A DNA stretch of 64,000 nt from an uncultured Victivallales bacterium (GTDB lineage: Bacteria; Verrucomicrobiota; Lentisphaeria; Victivallales; UBA1829), in assembly GCA_934661375.1 (NCBI GenBank), contig CAKUJH010000018.1:1-64000 (forward strand). The letters run 5' to 3'. Made by a program: the position numbers and the translations under genes. The notes beneath the pieces are model-generated. The model did no database searches, was not told the origin of the DNA, and saw nothing but the letters and a program-made list of their open reading frames with translations. Shown here one piece after another: positions 51,232-60,352 of this stretch; the stretch's first letter is position 1, and every line of letters begins with the position of its first letter.

Positions 51232-51660
51232 ATGAAAAAACTGCTCACGGCACTGGTATTGCTGGGTCTGACCTGCATGATTCAGGCAGGAGATCTGGTC
51301 ACGAAATCCGGAAAAACTTACAAGAATTTTGCGTTGATGGGAGCTGCACCCAATGGAATCCGCGTTTTTCATGATGACGGCGTAGTCGTTCTCCCACCCT
51401 CGGAATTTCCCGATGAAATGAAAACGGAAATCGCCAAAATCGCCAAAAATATTCCGGCAGCCCGGAAAGCCGAACAGCAGAAAGCCAAAGAACGCCGAGC
51501 CAGACAAGCCGAATCCAGCAAAAGAGCCAGAGCTGAAAAAGCACGGCAGAAAAAATCCGCCGCTTTGCTGCAGCAGGAACAGAAAAAAGAACAGGAAAAA
51601 CAGGCTCGTTTGAAAGCGAAAACCCCGGCGGCAAAAACCGGAATTCTCAAAAAGCAATAA
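51232..51660 (+). CDS. Small secreted protein with TKSGKTYKN module and basic coiled coil
   Basis: This is a 142-aa protein with a signal peptide (MKKLLTALVLLGLTCMIQAG). Residues 21-65 form a compact unit (TKSGKTYKNF, then GIRVFHDDGVVVLPPSEFP) of a kind I recall in many PVC envelope proteins. From about residue 70 the chain is Lys/Arg/Glu/Ala-rich and predicted as a long coiled coil. AGGGG precedes the start. Function unknown. Confidence 0.7.
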   Translation: MKKLLTALVLLGLTCMIQAGDLVTKSGKTYKNFALMGAAPNGIRVFHDDGVVVLPPSEFPDEMKTEIAKIAKNIPAARKAEQQKAKERRARQAESSKRARAEKARQKKSAALLQQEQKKEQEKQARLKAKTPAAKTGILKKQ

Positions 51661-51674
51661 ACCGCGTGAAATTG

Positions 51675-51923
51675 TCAGAACCGCTTGCTCTTGCGGATGA
51701 AGCAGAGTTCATTGCAGCGGGGGCAGCGGGTTACATTCTCCCCCGCATTCCGCGCCAGAAATGACAATCGGCAGTTGTCACAGAAGTAAAGCCGTTTTTT
51801 CACCACAGACCAGCCGAAAGTTTTTCTGCGCCGGAGTTCGTCCCGCAGCCACAGAGAAGCAAGAATAATCAGCCAGATCACCAGATAAACACTGAACAGA
51901 TGAATTGCCGGTATCGGAATCAT
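51675..51923 (-). CDS. Small membrane protein with C-terminal zinc ribbon
   Basis: This is an 82-aa protein. One membrane helix (LFSVYLVIWLIILASLWL) is followed by a basic stretch and a zinc ribbon with CDNC and CPRC pairs. The start at 51923 shares a base with the TonB-like stop (TGATG), so it is the coupled last gene of the exbBD operon. Partner and function unknown; the ribbon should face the cytoplasm if the N-terminus is outside. Confidence 0.75.
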   Translation of the reverse strand: MIPIPAIHLFSVYLVIWLIILASLWLRDELRRRKTFGWSVVKKRLYFCDNCRLSFLARNAGENVTRCPRCNELCFIRKSKRF

Positions 51924-52717
51924 CACAAACTCTCTTTCCGGATATGCTCCCGCTGCGGAGAATGCCATACCACTGTAAAATATTTTTCCCCCTGAACTGA
52001 ACGGTCTGAATAATTTTCCCGCCGGAACATCAGCTGACGTTTGGCAAGCAGGTCGAGTTCGACAATTCCGCAGGAACGCAGGATCTCCACCGCAGGAGGC
52101 AGTTCGCCCCTTCCCGGACGCAAAAGCAGCACCGTAGGACCGGATGCCCGGCGGAATTGCTGCGTATACTGTCGCGAAGCGGAATCCGCATGAAAAAATC
52201 CGGTGAACACCTGACCGGTCTCATCCGTCCAGACCGGATACTCCGGTTCCGGCTGCGCAATGTTTTCCCGTGCCGGACGGGCGGATAACGGCGGAATTTC
52301 CCCAGCGGAAAAATCCTTCAGCTGCCGTACAGACGGCATGACCGGTTCCGGAATCCGGTATGCGGAATCCACTGCCGACAAATCATGATGAAATACCGAA
52401 GGATCCGGTGCTGGCGTCTGCTTGCGGACACAGATCTGACTGAATCCGGAGATCATGTCGGGCTTGAGCAGACGTTCAGGATCGCTGTAACGAAGCCAGT
52501 ATTGCAAATCATAGGGATCGCCCTGCCGGGATTTCAGTTCGTTTTCATCCAGCAGCAGTGTGTAGCGGGAATCTGCATTCCGCTCAGCCACATTGCGGGG
52601 AAGCGGACAGAACAGCACCGGCAGCAGAACATGCAGTCCGACAGCAGCCAGGAAAACCAACAGCCATTCCCTGCCCGTCAAACTGTATTTACGCGCCGGT
52701 CCGCCGTTTCGGTTCAT
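51923..52717 (-). CDS. TonB-like energy-transducing protein
   Basis: This is a 264-aa protein with an N-terminal membrane anchor (EWLLVFLAAVGLHVLLPVLF), a proline-rich linker (about 100-170) and a C-terminal region whose pattern LPPAVEILRSCGIVELDLLA and QGEKYFTVVW recalls the TonB C-terminal fold. The usual YP motif is lost, so it is a divergent TonB. It follows exbD with a four-base overlap, which supports the role: transmitting proton-motive energy to an outer-membrane partner. Confidence 0.72.
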   Translation of the reverse strand: MNRNGGPARKYSLTGREWLLVFLAAVGLHVLLPVLFCPLPRNVAERNADSRYTLLLDENELKSRQGDPYDLQYWLRYSDPERLLKPDMISGFSQICVRKQTPAPDPSVFHHDLSAVDSAYRIPEPVMPSVRQLKDFSAGEIPPLSARPARENIAQPEPEYPVWTDETGQVFTGFFHADSASRQYTQQFRRASGPTVLLLRPGRGELPPAVEILRSCGIVELDLLAKRQLMFRRENYSDRSVQGEKYFTVVWHSPQREHIRKESL

Positions 52718-53196
52718 CGTTTTTCCGTCTCCGTGAAAATCGTCTGTTTGGAACTGTTTTTGCGCGCCAGAATGAATACGTTCAGTTTCAGTTTTTCCGC
52801 CAGAGCCATGATTTCCGCCACGGTTTCAAAACTGTTGGCACGATCGGCACGAAGCACAATGGCACTCCGTTCACCGTCCGGACTGCCTACAATGTCCGAC
52901 AGAAATTTTCCTTCCAGCTGTTTCAGATTGTCCACCGCCGCGTCATTGAAATAAATTTTGCCGTTTTCATCCAGGGTAACAATATATTTCTTTGCGCTGT
53001 AAGTGCTGACCGATGAGGCTTCCGGCAAGTTCACGGGAATACCGGAAACCGGGACAAAAGAACTGCCCATCATAAAAAAAATCAGCAGCAGGAAAAAGAC
53101 GTTCATAAACGGCAGCAGATCCGGTGCGCCATGCAGCGGTTTCAGCCGGGGACGTATCCGTTTGACAGTTGAAAGTTTATTTGCCGGCGGATTCAT
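52714..53196 (-). CDS. ExbD/TolR-family biopolymer transport protein
   Basis: This is a 160-aa protein with one membrane helix. APDLLPFMNVFFLLLIFFMM matches the family, but the proton-carrying Asp normally found within the helix (D in LID motifs) is Asn54-like here (PFMNVFFLL), with an Asp just before it in APDLL. The periplasmic domain has YIVTLDENGKIYFND and IVLRADRANSFETVAEIM. The start at 53196 has GGAAG upstream and overlaps exbB by 20 bp. Confidence 0.85.
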   Translation of the reverse strand: MNPPANKLSTVKRIRPRLKPLHGAPDLLPFMNVFFLLLIFFMMGSSFVPVSGIPVNLPEASSVSTYSAKKYIVTLDENGKIYFNDAAVDNLKQLEGKFLSDIVGSPDGERSAIVLRADRANSFETVAEIMALAEKLKLNVFILARKNSSKQTIFTETEKR

Positions 53197-53821
53197 TTTT
53201 CTTCCCGTCATCCTTGTGGTCAAAGAAATACAGTATTTCCGAGGACGCTTTTTCCATTTCAATGCAGAAAGTTTCCACTCTGGCGACCAGATAATTATAA
53301 GCGATCAGACACGGGATCGCCAGCGCCAGCCCCGCAGCCGTCGTCAGCAGAGCCGTACTGATTCCGCCGGATAAGTCCCCCAAAGTCAGGTAAATTCCCT
53401 GCTTCATCTGCATGGCAGTAAACGTTTCCTGCATACCGAACACCGTGCCGAGCAGTCCCAGCATCGGCGCCGCTTTGGCAATGGTTCCCAGAATGCTCAG
53501 ACGGCTTTCCAGACGCGGCAGTTCAACCAGAACAGCGTCATCTATCGCCCGCCGGATGTCATCTTCGTTCTGATATGCCTGAATCGCGGCGGTCAGAATC
53601 CGCGCCACCGGACCCGGCGTGTTGTCGCACAGGGTCAGAGCCTCAATCATGCCGTCGCGCCGCAAAACATTGACCAGTCCGCTGACCAGTTCCCGCACAT
53701 TTACCTGCGCACGGTGGAACTGAAACCATTTTCCGATAAAGATAAAAACCGCCAGCAGACTGCAGAACAGAATCAGCCACATGGTCACGCCGGCTTCCAC
53801 AATCATATTCCAATAAGACAT
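53177..53821 (-). CDS. ExbB/TolQ/MotA-family proton channel protein
   Basis: This is a 214-aa protein with three membrane helices (about 12-30, 110-135 and 150-180). LGLLGTVFGMQETF and GGISTALLTTAAGLALAIPCLIAYNYLV are the diagnostic segments. With ExbD it forms a proton-driven motor. AAAGGAG precedes the start. It follows the TPR gene by 12 bp. Confidence 0.92.
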   Translation of the reverse strand: MSYWNMIVEAGVTMWLILFCSLLAVFIFIGKWFQFHRAQVNVRELVSGLVNVLRRDGMIEALTLCDNTPGPVARILTAAIQAYQNEDDIRRAIDDAVLVELPRLESRLSILGTIAKAAPMLGLLGTVFGMQETFTAMQMKQGIYLTLGDLSGGISTALLTTAAGLALAIPCLIAYNYLVARVETFCIEMEKASSEILYFFDHKDDGKKNESAGK

Positions 53822-53833
53822 TGTTCACTCCTT

Positions 53834-56398
53834 TCAAGGATTGAATTTATTGTTTTTCAATTTTTCAAAACGTTCCGCCGCTTCCGGCAGAGGTATCAGC
53901 TTGGCGTCTCCCAGCCAATGCAGGGCAAACCGGGCATGATCCAGGGTGGAGCGCAGCGGATGTTTGCCCGCCATGTCAACCAGGGCTTCCGCGGCACGCA
54001 CACACCAGACCGTTTCCGAAGGACGACGCGGAGCTTCTGCCGCAGGATATTTGTAAAGAACTTTGCGGTACTGTTCAGATGCGGCATTCCATTTTCCCAG
54101 CAGTTCCAGACAGCGCCCCGTCCGGTACAGCGCCATCGCTTCAAATTCGGCAGTGCAAGCCGGCATCTCCACAAGTTTCTTGTAAGACTGAATCGCGCTG
54201 ATCAGTTCATTTTTGGAATTTCCCGGATCCGGCGAGGCTATCGCCAGCAGACAGTCCCCGACCGAACCGCAGGCAGCCGCCGCCAGCAGAGAATTGGGAC
54301 GTGCTTCCATTACCTTCCGGTAAAACGGTATGGCGGATTTGAAATCAGCCGCCGCACGGAGAATGTCGCCATGCAGATAACTGCCATCCGTCGCGGCTGG
54401 GGTACCGGGGAATTTTTCATACAGATTCTCCAACCGGCGCACTGCACCCGCAGAATCACCGTTCCGATACGACTGCAGAGCCAGTTCATAACAGGCTTTT
54501 GCCTGAATGGCGGGATAACGGGAATCCGACGCCAGTTTGTTCAACGCAGCAACAGCCTTGTCCTTCGCTCCCTCTTCCGCATAATGCTCCGCCAGACGGA
54601 ACAGAGAATCCACCGCATATTCCGAATCGGGATACTGTTCCGCCAGCAGCCAGGTCTCGCGTTCCGCCGCAATCACATCGTTCTGCGCCGTATATGCCTG
54701 AATCAGCCAGGAGGATGCCTGCGGAACCAGCGGATGTTTCGGATATTCTTTGCGCAGACGGGCAAAACGTTCCGCCGCCAGCCGCATATCAGTTTCAGTA
54801 AAAGCAATCAGTCCGGAATGATACAACGCCTGTGGAATACGGGGATCTTTCCGGGCGGTTTTCTGCAGAAATTCATTGTAAAGCCGCAATGCCGCAGCAT
54901 ACTGTTTTTTCTGTGCCAGCGCGGCGGCTTCCAGATAAACGGCGCCGGGGTCTGCATTCTTTTCCGACACTCCGGGCAGTTTCCGCAGTTTGTTCAGCAG
55001 CTCCAGTACCCGGTCCGGCTGATGATCTTCCAGACAGGCACTCGCCGCTCTCAGATACGCCTGCGCGGCACGGTCCGGCCAACGTTCCGCAATCTTTTCA
55101 TACAGCGGGACATACAGATCATTCCGTTTCAGACGGGTCAGAATGTCGCCCAGCAGAAATTCGCCTTCGGCTTCCCTGCCCTGCTGGAAATGAGTACGCA
55201 CAGTCTTTTCCGCCTCCGGCAGCCGTTTCAGACGCCCCAGCAGCAGCGCATATTCAAAAACCGCCTGTTTCCGTTCCTGTTCGGATGAATTCATGTTGGC
55301 AAAGACAGATTCATACAGAGACAATGCGCCATTGATATTTCCCGAATCACGCAGCAGCTGCGCTGTCCGCAGCTTGATGGCGGGACTGAGCAGAGAGCCC
55401 TTGAACAATTCCAGCTGTTCCATTGCCAGTTCAGCGGCATAATTCTTGTCGCCGACGGCTGAAATCACAGCAATCATCCGGTTCAGCGTGTCAAACATTT
55501 CCGTTTTGTCCGATGCTGCATGAAACGCGGTCCGATAGGAAATCAGCGCATTCCGGAAATCCCGTATCTTCATGTAAGCATCTCCGTAGGAAGACGCCAC
55601 CAGATACGTCAACGGATTCTGACCTTCCCGCAGATTGCGGATCAGATTCTTCCATGCTCCGGAAGCACCGGCGGCTCCGGACTGTTTCAAAGCAATATAG
55701 GCAGCCAGCAGCGGATAAATTTCCCGGTCGGCAGAATCTTCCGGCGGATTTTCCAGAAGCAGTTCCAGTGCTTTTCCCGGCTGTCCGCCCGCCGCCAGAC
55801 ATAATACCAGACGCTCAAACGAGCTGCGCCCCAAAGATGTCCTGCCGCCCTGTTTCCACAACGGACGGAAAACATCTGCGGCCTCAGCGTTGCGTCCCAG
55901 TTTTTCCAGAACGCGGCCATAGGCAAACAAAGTCCGCAGACGCCGGGGATCCTGCACGGTCAGAGACGGCAGCAGTTTCCGGTAAAGCTCTGCGGCTTCC
56001 CGATATTTTCCCTGCTGAAACAGAATGTCCCCGCGCCATGCGGCAGTGGTCAGCGTGTTGACGCCGGGAAATTTCTGCTCATAATGCGCCAGCTGTTCTT
56101 CCGCCAGAGCCGGCATCTTTCCCAGAACCAGCGCATCCAGCAGACGTTCATAGGCTTCCCGTTCCGCGGTCCGGTCCTGTTTCGCTCCGGCGTCCTGCAG
56201 ATATTTGGTATAGAAACTGACTGCCACCGGATAATCCCTGGCGGCAAAAGCATCGTCGCCCGCCCGGAGATCGGCATTGACATTCTCCTGCGACATCACG
56301 GCTCCGGCACTTTGCGACATCAGCAGCTCCACCGGATACGCCGGGGACAATGCAGCCGCAAATCCGGCAGTCAGCACTGTTGTAAACCAGAATCTCAA
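53834..56398 (-). CDS. Large exported TPR-repeat protein
   Basis: This is an 854-aa protein. A signal peptide-like N-terminus (FWFTTVLTAGFAAALSPAYP) is followed by about fifteen or more TPR-like units, for example YPVAVSFYTKYLQDAG, YREAAELYRKLLPSL and YAAALRLYNEFLQK. No enzyme motif is seen. The start codon is TTG at 56396-56398; AAAGGGGG 6 nt upstream supports it and no ATG is available before the signal sequence. Such proteins, placed before exbB in PVC and Bacteroidota genomes, probably act in the periplasm as scaffolds with the ExbB-ExbD-TonB complex. Confidence 0.82.
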   Translation of the reverse strand: MRFWFTTVLTAGFAAALSPAYPVELLMSQSAGAVMSQENVNADLRAGDDAFAARDYPVAVSFYTKYLQDAGAKQDRTAEREAYERLLDALVLGKMPALAEEQLAHYEQKFPGVNTLTTAAWRGDILFQQGKYREAAELYRKLLPSLTVQDPRRLRTLFAYGRVLEKLGRNAEAADVFRPLWKQGGRTSLGRSSFERLVLCLAAGGQPGKALELLLENPPEDSADREIYPLLAAYIALKQSGAAGASGAWKNLIRNLREGQNPLTYLVASSYGDAYMKIRDFRNALISYRTAFHAASDKTEMFDTLNRMIAVISAVGDKNYAAELAMEQLELFKGSLLSPAIKLRTAQLLRDSGNINGALSLYESVFANMNSSEQERKQAVFEYALLLGRLKRLPEAEKTVRTHFQQGREAEGEFLLGDILTRLKRNDLYVPLYEKIAERWPDRAAQAYLRAASACLEDHQPDRVLELLNKLRKLPGVSEKNADPGAVYLEAAALAQKKQYAAALRLYNEFLQKTARKDPRIPQALYHSGLIAFTETDMRLAAERFARLRKEYPKHPLVPQASSWLIQAYTAQNDVIAAERETWLLAEQYPDSEYAVDSLFRLAEHYAEEGAKDKAVAALNKLASDSRYPAIQAKACYELALQSYRNGDSAGAVRRLENLYEKFPGTPAATDGSYLHGDILRAAADFKSAIPFYRKVMEARPNSLLAAAACGSVGDCLLAIASPDPGNSKNELISAIQSYKKLVEMPACTAEFEAMALYRTGRCLELLGKWNAASEQYRKVLYKYPAAEAPRRPSETVWCVRAAEALVDMAGKHPLRSTLDHARFALHWLGDAKLIPLPEAAERFEKLKNNKFNP

Positions 56399-56426
56399 AA
56401 ACTGCCCCCTTTCAATGAGGGTGAAT

Positions 56427-56457
56427 TTTCCCTGCGTCTGAAATCAGAGCAGGGAAA
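56427..56457 (-). promoter_or_regulatory. Strong hairpin between recA and the TPR gene
   Basis: TTTCCCTGC-TCTGA pairs with TCAGA-GCAGGGAAA with one unpaired base, giving 14 bp around a 2-nt loop. No T-run follows on the minus strand, so it may be a processing or mRNA-stability element that separates recA from the envelope genes. Confidence 0.55.
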
Positions 56458-56471
56458 CGTACTGTATTTTT

Positions 56472-57623
56472 TTACGCCTTCGGGGCAGCGGAATCAGCCG
56501 CCGGATTTTCCGGAACAGCTTCCGGTGCAGACGCCTGAGCGGCAGCGGCAGGAGCCGCAGATGCGGTATTTCCGCCGGATGCCGCGGCTTTGCGTTCCGC
56601 CAGAACCGCTTTGATTTTGTTCAGGATGCGTTCTTCCACATCATGATTTTCCTGCAGATACGCTTTGACCGCTTCTCTGCCCTGCGCCAGCTGTTCATTT
56701 TCAAACGAGAACCATGAACCGCGTTTTTCCAGCAGCCCCAGATCCATGCCGACGTCGATAATCGAACCGATACGGGAAATGCCTTCATTCCACATGATGT
56801 CGAATTCAGCAGTTTTGAACGGGGGCGCGAGTTTGTTCTTGACCACTTTGACTTTGGCGCGCGCACCAATCGCTTCACCGGAAGAATCCTTGATGGTCTG
56901 GATTTTCCGAATGTCCATGCGGATGGATGAATAGAATTTCATGGCGTTACCGCCGGTGGTGGTTTCCGGATTGCCGAACATCACGCCGATTTTTTCACGG
57001 ATCTGGTTGGTGAAAATACAGCAGGTCCGGCTGCGGCTCACCGCACCGGTGATTTTGCGCAGAGCCTGAGACATCATGCGCGCCTGGAGTCCCATGAAGG
57101 AATCGCCGACCTGTCCGTCAAATTCCGCTTTCGGCACCAGTGCCGCCACAGAGTCGATCACGATGATGTCCACGGCATTGCTGGTAATCAGTGTATTGAC
57201 AATGTTCAGCGCATCTTCTCCGCAGTCCGGCTGGGCAATCAGCAGATTGTCGATATTCACGCCGATGCGTTTGGCATATTGCGGATCGACCGCGTGTTCC
57301 GCGTCGATGAATGCAGCCACACCGCCGGCTTTCTGGGCATTCGCAATCACATGCATACAGAGCGTGGTTTTACCGGAAGATTCCGGACCGAAGATTTCGA
57401 TGATGCGTCCGCGGGGCAGCCCCATGATGCCCAGTGCAATATCCAGCGACAGCGCGCCCGTACTGATAACCGGCACGTCCACCGTGGTATTGTCGCCCAG
57501 GCGCATGATCGCGCCCTTGCCGTATTCTTTTTCAATCTGTCCGAGAGCAATTCCCAGATTCTTTGCCCGCGCGTCCGCCACTGAGGACGCCGAAGCACTC
57601 GCTGTTCCTTTTTTCTCCGCCAT
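56472..57623 (-). CDS. recA: Recombinase RecA
   Basis: This is a 383-aa strand-exchange ATPase. Walker A is GPESSGKTT, followed by FIDAEHAVDPQYA and ETTTGGNAMKFYSS; loops L1 and L2 look normal. The C-terminus has an Ala/Pro-rich acidic tail. AGGAG precedes the start. It follows gyrB by 25 bp and is read from the gyrB promoter; no LexA-type box is evident. Confidence 0.98.
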   Translation of the reverse strand: MAEKKGTASASASSVADARAKNLGIALGQIEKEYGKGAIMRLGDNTTVDVPVISTGALSLDIALGIMGLPRGRIIEIFGPESSGKTTLCMHVIANAQKAGGVAAFIDAEHAVDPQYAKRIGVNIDNLLIAQPDCGEDALNIVNTLITSNAVDIIVIDSVAALVPKAEFDGQVGDSFMGLQARMMSQALRKITGAVSRSRTCCIFTNQIREKIGVMFGNPETTTGGNAMKFYSSIRMDIRKIQTIKDSSGEAIGARAKVKVVKNKLAPPFKTAEFDIMWNEGISRIGSIIDVGMDLGLLEKRGSWFSFENEQLAQGREAVKAYLQENHDVEERILNKIKAVLAERKAAASGGNTASAAPAAAAQASAPEAVPENPAADSAAPKA

Positions 57624-57648
57624 GTTTTATGACTCCTGTTTTATTCTG

Positions 57649-60180
57649 TTAAATATCCAGATCCTTGACACCCGCCGCGTGTTTTTCGATATATTCCCGG
57701 CGCGGTTCCACATCATCGCCCATCAGCAGCGTGAACATGCGTTCCGCTTCGATGGCGTCTTCCATTGTAACCTGAATCATCTTGCGGCGTTCCGGATCCA
57801 TGGTCGTTTCCCACAGCTGGTGCGGATCCATTTCACCCAGACCTTTGTACCGCTGGATGCGCAAGCCCTGCCGCCCGTTTTTCTTCACTTCCTCGAACAG
57901 TCCGGCAAGTGTGTTGACCGGAATTTCGGTATCGTTTTCCATGATCTTGAACAAGGCTTTTTCGCCGTGATAAATGGTTTTCGGATCATAGGAAGCGGCT
58001 TCCAGTTTCCGGCACAGTTCCTCACAGGAATTGGCTTCATAAATTTCCGTCAGGTCTATCGCAGGATGCAGTCCGCGGCTTGCCGTATTCGCTTCCACAG
58101 AGGCATCCCCTTCAACGGCTTCCGCTGTTTTTTCGGCAGGCTGTTCCGATGCGGAGTAAACCGCTGCAACCGGAGGCAGTTTCTTTTCCGCGTCCGCAAT
58201 GAAAGCCGCTTCTTCTTCACGGGAATAGACAAAGTTTTCGGAAACGGTTCCGTCCATATTCCGGACTGCAATTCTGGCAATCGGGAACTTGCCGTCTTTT
58301 TCCAGCGAGAAATAATGATCCGGGTCGATGCCGTGACGGTGCAGTCCCTGCACAATCTGATTGGCGGAAGTAACAAACGTCGCGATTTCAGCGATTTTAT
58401 CCGGCGTTACCGGAGAATCATCCGCGGCATTGCGGACGTCAATATCCTCTCCGCCGTTGCGCAGCAGATAGCGGTCCAGCTGTTCATCGGTGTCGATATA
58501 CGTTTCATTTTTCTTGCGCGTCACTTTATACAGCGGCGGCTTGGCAATGTAAATGTGGCCGGTCTCGATCAGCGGTTTGAGTTCGCGGAAGAAGAACGTC
58601 AGCAGCAGTGTGCGGATGTGCGAACCGTCCACATCAGCATCTGTCATGATGACGATGCGGTGGTAACGCAGACCGCTGATATTGAAATCCTCTTTTCCGA
58701 AGCCGCAGCCGATGGCGGTGATCAGCGACTGGATCTCCTTGTTTTCCAAGACTTTGTCAATGCGCGCCTTTTCCACGTTGATGAGTTTGCCTCGAATCGG
58801 AATGATCGCCTGGAAGGAACTGTTGCGCCCCTGTTTGGCGGAACCGCCTGCGGAATCACCCTCGACGATGTAAAGTTCACTGATGGAAGGATCTTTTGAA
58901 GAACAGTCCGCCAGTTTGCCGAGGAACGGGGAAAGACCTTCCAGCGCGCCTTTGCGCTGAACCAGTTCACGCGCTTTTTTCGCCGCTTCACGCGCCCGTG
59001 CCGCCACTATGGATTTATTGACGATCTGCGCGGCAACCGCCGGATTTTCTTCCAGGAAAGTGCTGAGACAGTCATTGACCACCGAATCCACAATGCCGCG
59101 CACTTCGCTGTTGCCCAGCTTGGTCTTAGTCTGTCCTTCGAACTGCGGTTCGGGAACTTTGACGCTGACCACTGCCGCCAGACCTTCGCGGGTGTCATTG
59201 CCGCTCATGCCTTTTTCGCCTTTCAGCAGACCGGCACTCTTGGCATAGGCGTTGATGCAGCGGGTCAGTGCGCCCTGAAAACCGGACAGGTGCGTACCGC
59301 CTTCGATGGTGTTGATATTGTTTGTGAAACTGAAAATTGTTTCGGAAAAGCCGTCGTTGTACTGCATGGCGACTTCCACGTCAATTCCGTCTTTTTCGCG
59401 GTGCATGTAAATCGGCTCATGAAGAACCACATTATGCGCATTCAGATATTTGACAAATTCAATCAGACCATGTTCATAATGAAAGACTTCCTGATGAACC
59501 GGATCTTCGCGTTCGTCAATCAGGGTCAGGTGAATGCCTTTGTTCAGGAACGCCAGGTCGCGCAGACGGTTCGCCAGAATTTTGAGCTGATAAACGGTGG
59601 TCGAGAAGATTTCAGCGTCCGGCTTGAAAGTAACCGTAGTGCCGCGTTCCGCAGTGGGATGCAGTTTCACCAGAGGGGAAACCGTGTTGCCGCGGGCAAA
59701 TTTGATCGCATACGCCCAGCCGTCGCGGCAGACTTCCACTTCCATCCATTCGGACAGCGCGTTCACGCAGGACACACCGACGCCGTGCAGACCGCCGGAC
59801 ACTTTGTAGTTGCTGTGGTCGAACTTGCCGCCGGCGTGCAGAACGGTCAGCACAACTTCCACGGCGGGTTTGTGTTCTTCCGGGTGCATATCCACCGGGA
59901 TGCCGCGGCCGTCATCTTTGACCGTGATGCTGTTGTCCGGGTGAATCGTTACAACGATTTTGTCGGCATATCCGGCAAGCGCTTCGTCGATACTGTTGTC
60001 AACGACTTCATAAACGAGATGATGCAGTCCGCGTTCGCCGGTATCGCCGATATACATGCTGGGACGTTTCCGGACAGCTTCGAGTCCTTCCAGAACTGTG
60101 ATCTGGCTGGCGGTATAGCCGCCTTGTCCGGCGGGAGCCGGCGCGGTATTTTCCGCAGAAACAGGGGTTTCTTCTGCCAT
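57649..60180 (-). CDS. gyrB: DNA gyrase subunit B
   Basis: This is an 843-aa ATPase subunit. GHKL motifs EVVDNSIDEALAGY, DDGRGIPVD and GGLHGVGVSCVNAL are followed by the TOPRIM domain with VEGDSAGGSAKQGR and DADVDGSHIRTLLLTFFF. A long insertion (about 590-740) before QRYKGLGEM makes it larger than compact GyrB proteins, similar in size to E. coli GyrB. A near-consensus promoter precedes it. Confidence 0.98.
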   Translation of the reverse strand: MAEETPVSAENTAPAPAGQGGYTASQITVLEGLEAVRKRPSMYIGDTGERGLHHLVYEVVDNSIDEALAGYADKIVVTIHPDNSITVKDDGRGIPVDMHPEEHKPAVEVVLTVLHAGGKFDHSNYKVSGGLHGVGVSCVNALSEWMEVEVCRDGWAYAIKFARGNTVSPLVKLHPTAERGTTVTFKPDAEIFSTTVYQLKILANRLRDLAFLNKGIHLTLIDEREDPVHQEVFHYEHGLIEFVKYLNAHNVVLHEPIYMHREKDGIDVEVAMQYNDGFSETIFSFTNNINTIEGGTHLSGFQGALTRCINAYAKSAGLLKGEKGMSGNDTREGLAAVVSVKVPEPQFEGQTKTKLGNSEVRGIVDSVVNDCLSTFLEENPAVAAQIVNKSIVAARAREAAKKARELVQRKGALEGLSPFLGKLADCSSKDPSISELYIVEGDSAGGSAKQGRNSSFQAIIPIRGKLINVEKARIDKVLENKEIQSLITAIGCGFGKEDFNISGLRYHRIVIMTDADVDGSHIRTLLLTFFFRELKPLIETGHIYIAKPPLYKVTRKKNETYIDTDEQLDRYLLRNGGEDIDVRNAADDSPVTPDKIAEIATFVTSANQIVQGLHRHGIDPDHYFSLEKDGKFPIARIAVRNMDGTVSENFVYSREEEAAFIADAEKKLPPVAAVYSASEQPAEKTAEAVEGDASVEANTASRGLHPAIDLTEIYEANSCEELCRKLEAASYDPKTIYHGEKALFKIMENDTEIPVNTLAGLFEEVKKNGRQGLRIQRYKGLGEMDPHQLWETTMDPERRKMIQVTMEDAIEAERMFTLLMGDDVEPRREYIEKHAAGVKDLDI

Positions 60181-60243
60181 ATTGCAACTCCAATCTTGGG
60201 GGTTTTTTAAAACCGTGGTTATATTCGTTCAATTCATCAAAGT

Positions 60244-60272
60244 AATATACACTTCGGGGTTTGGATTGTCAA
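60244..60272 (-). promoter_or_regulatory. Near-consensus promoter of the gyrB operon
   Basis: Minus strand TTGACA, 17 bp, TATATT, 64 bp upstream of gyrB. Confidence 0.85.
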
Positions 60273-60295
60273 TGAAAATCAAGGTAAAAAGATGT

Positions 60296-60338
60296 CTTTT
60301 TCCACGGAAAAAGCAGGAAGGCGCGGCAGGCGTGCCGC
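60296..60338. terminator. Two hairpins after the waaF-like gene
   Basis: GCGGCA-N4-TGCCGC (60323-60338) and CTTTTTCC-N2-GGAAAAAG (60296-60313). The second is A/T rich and followed on the minus strand by ACATCTTTTT; together they probably end the ychJ-yhcH-waaF transcript. Confidence 0.45.
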
Positions 60339-60352
60339 AAGGCTCCGGAAAT

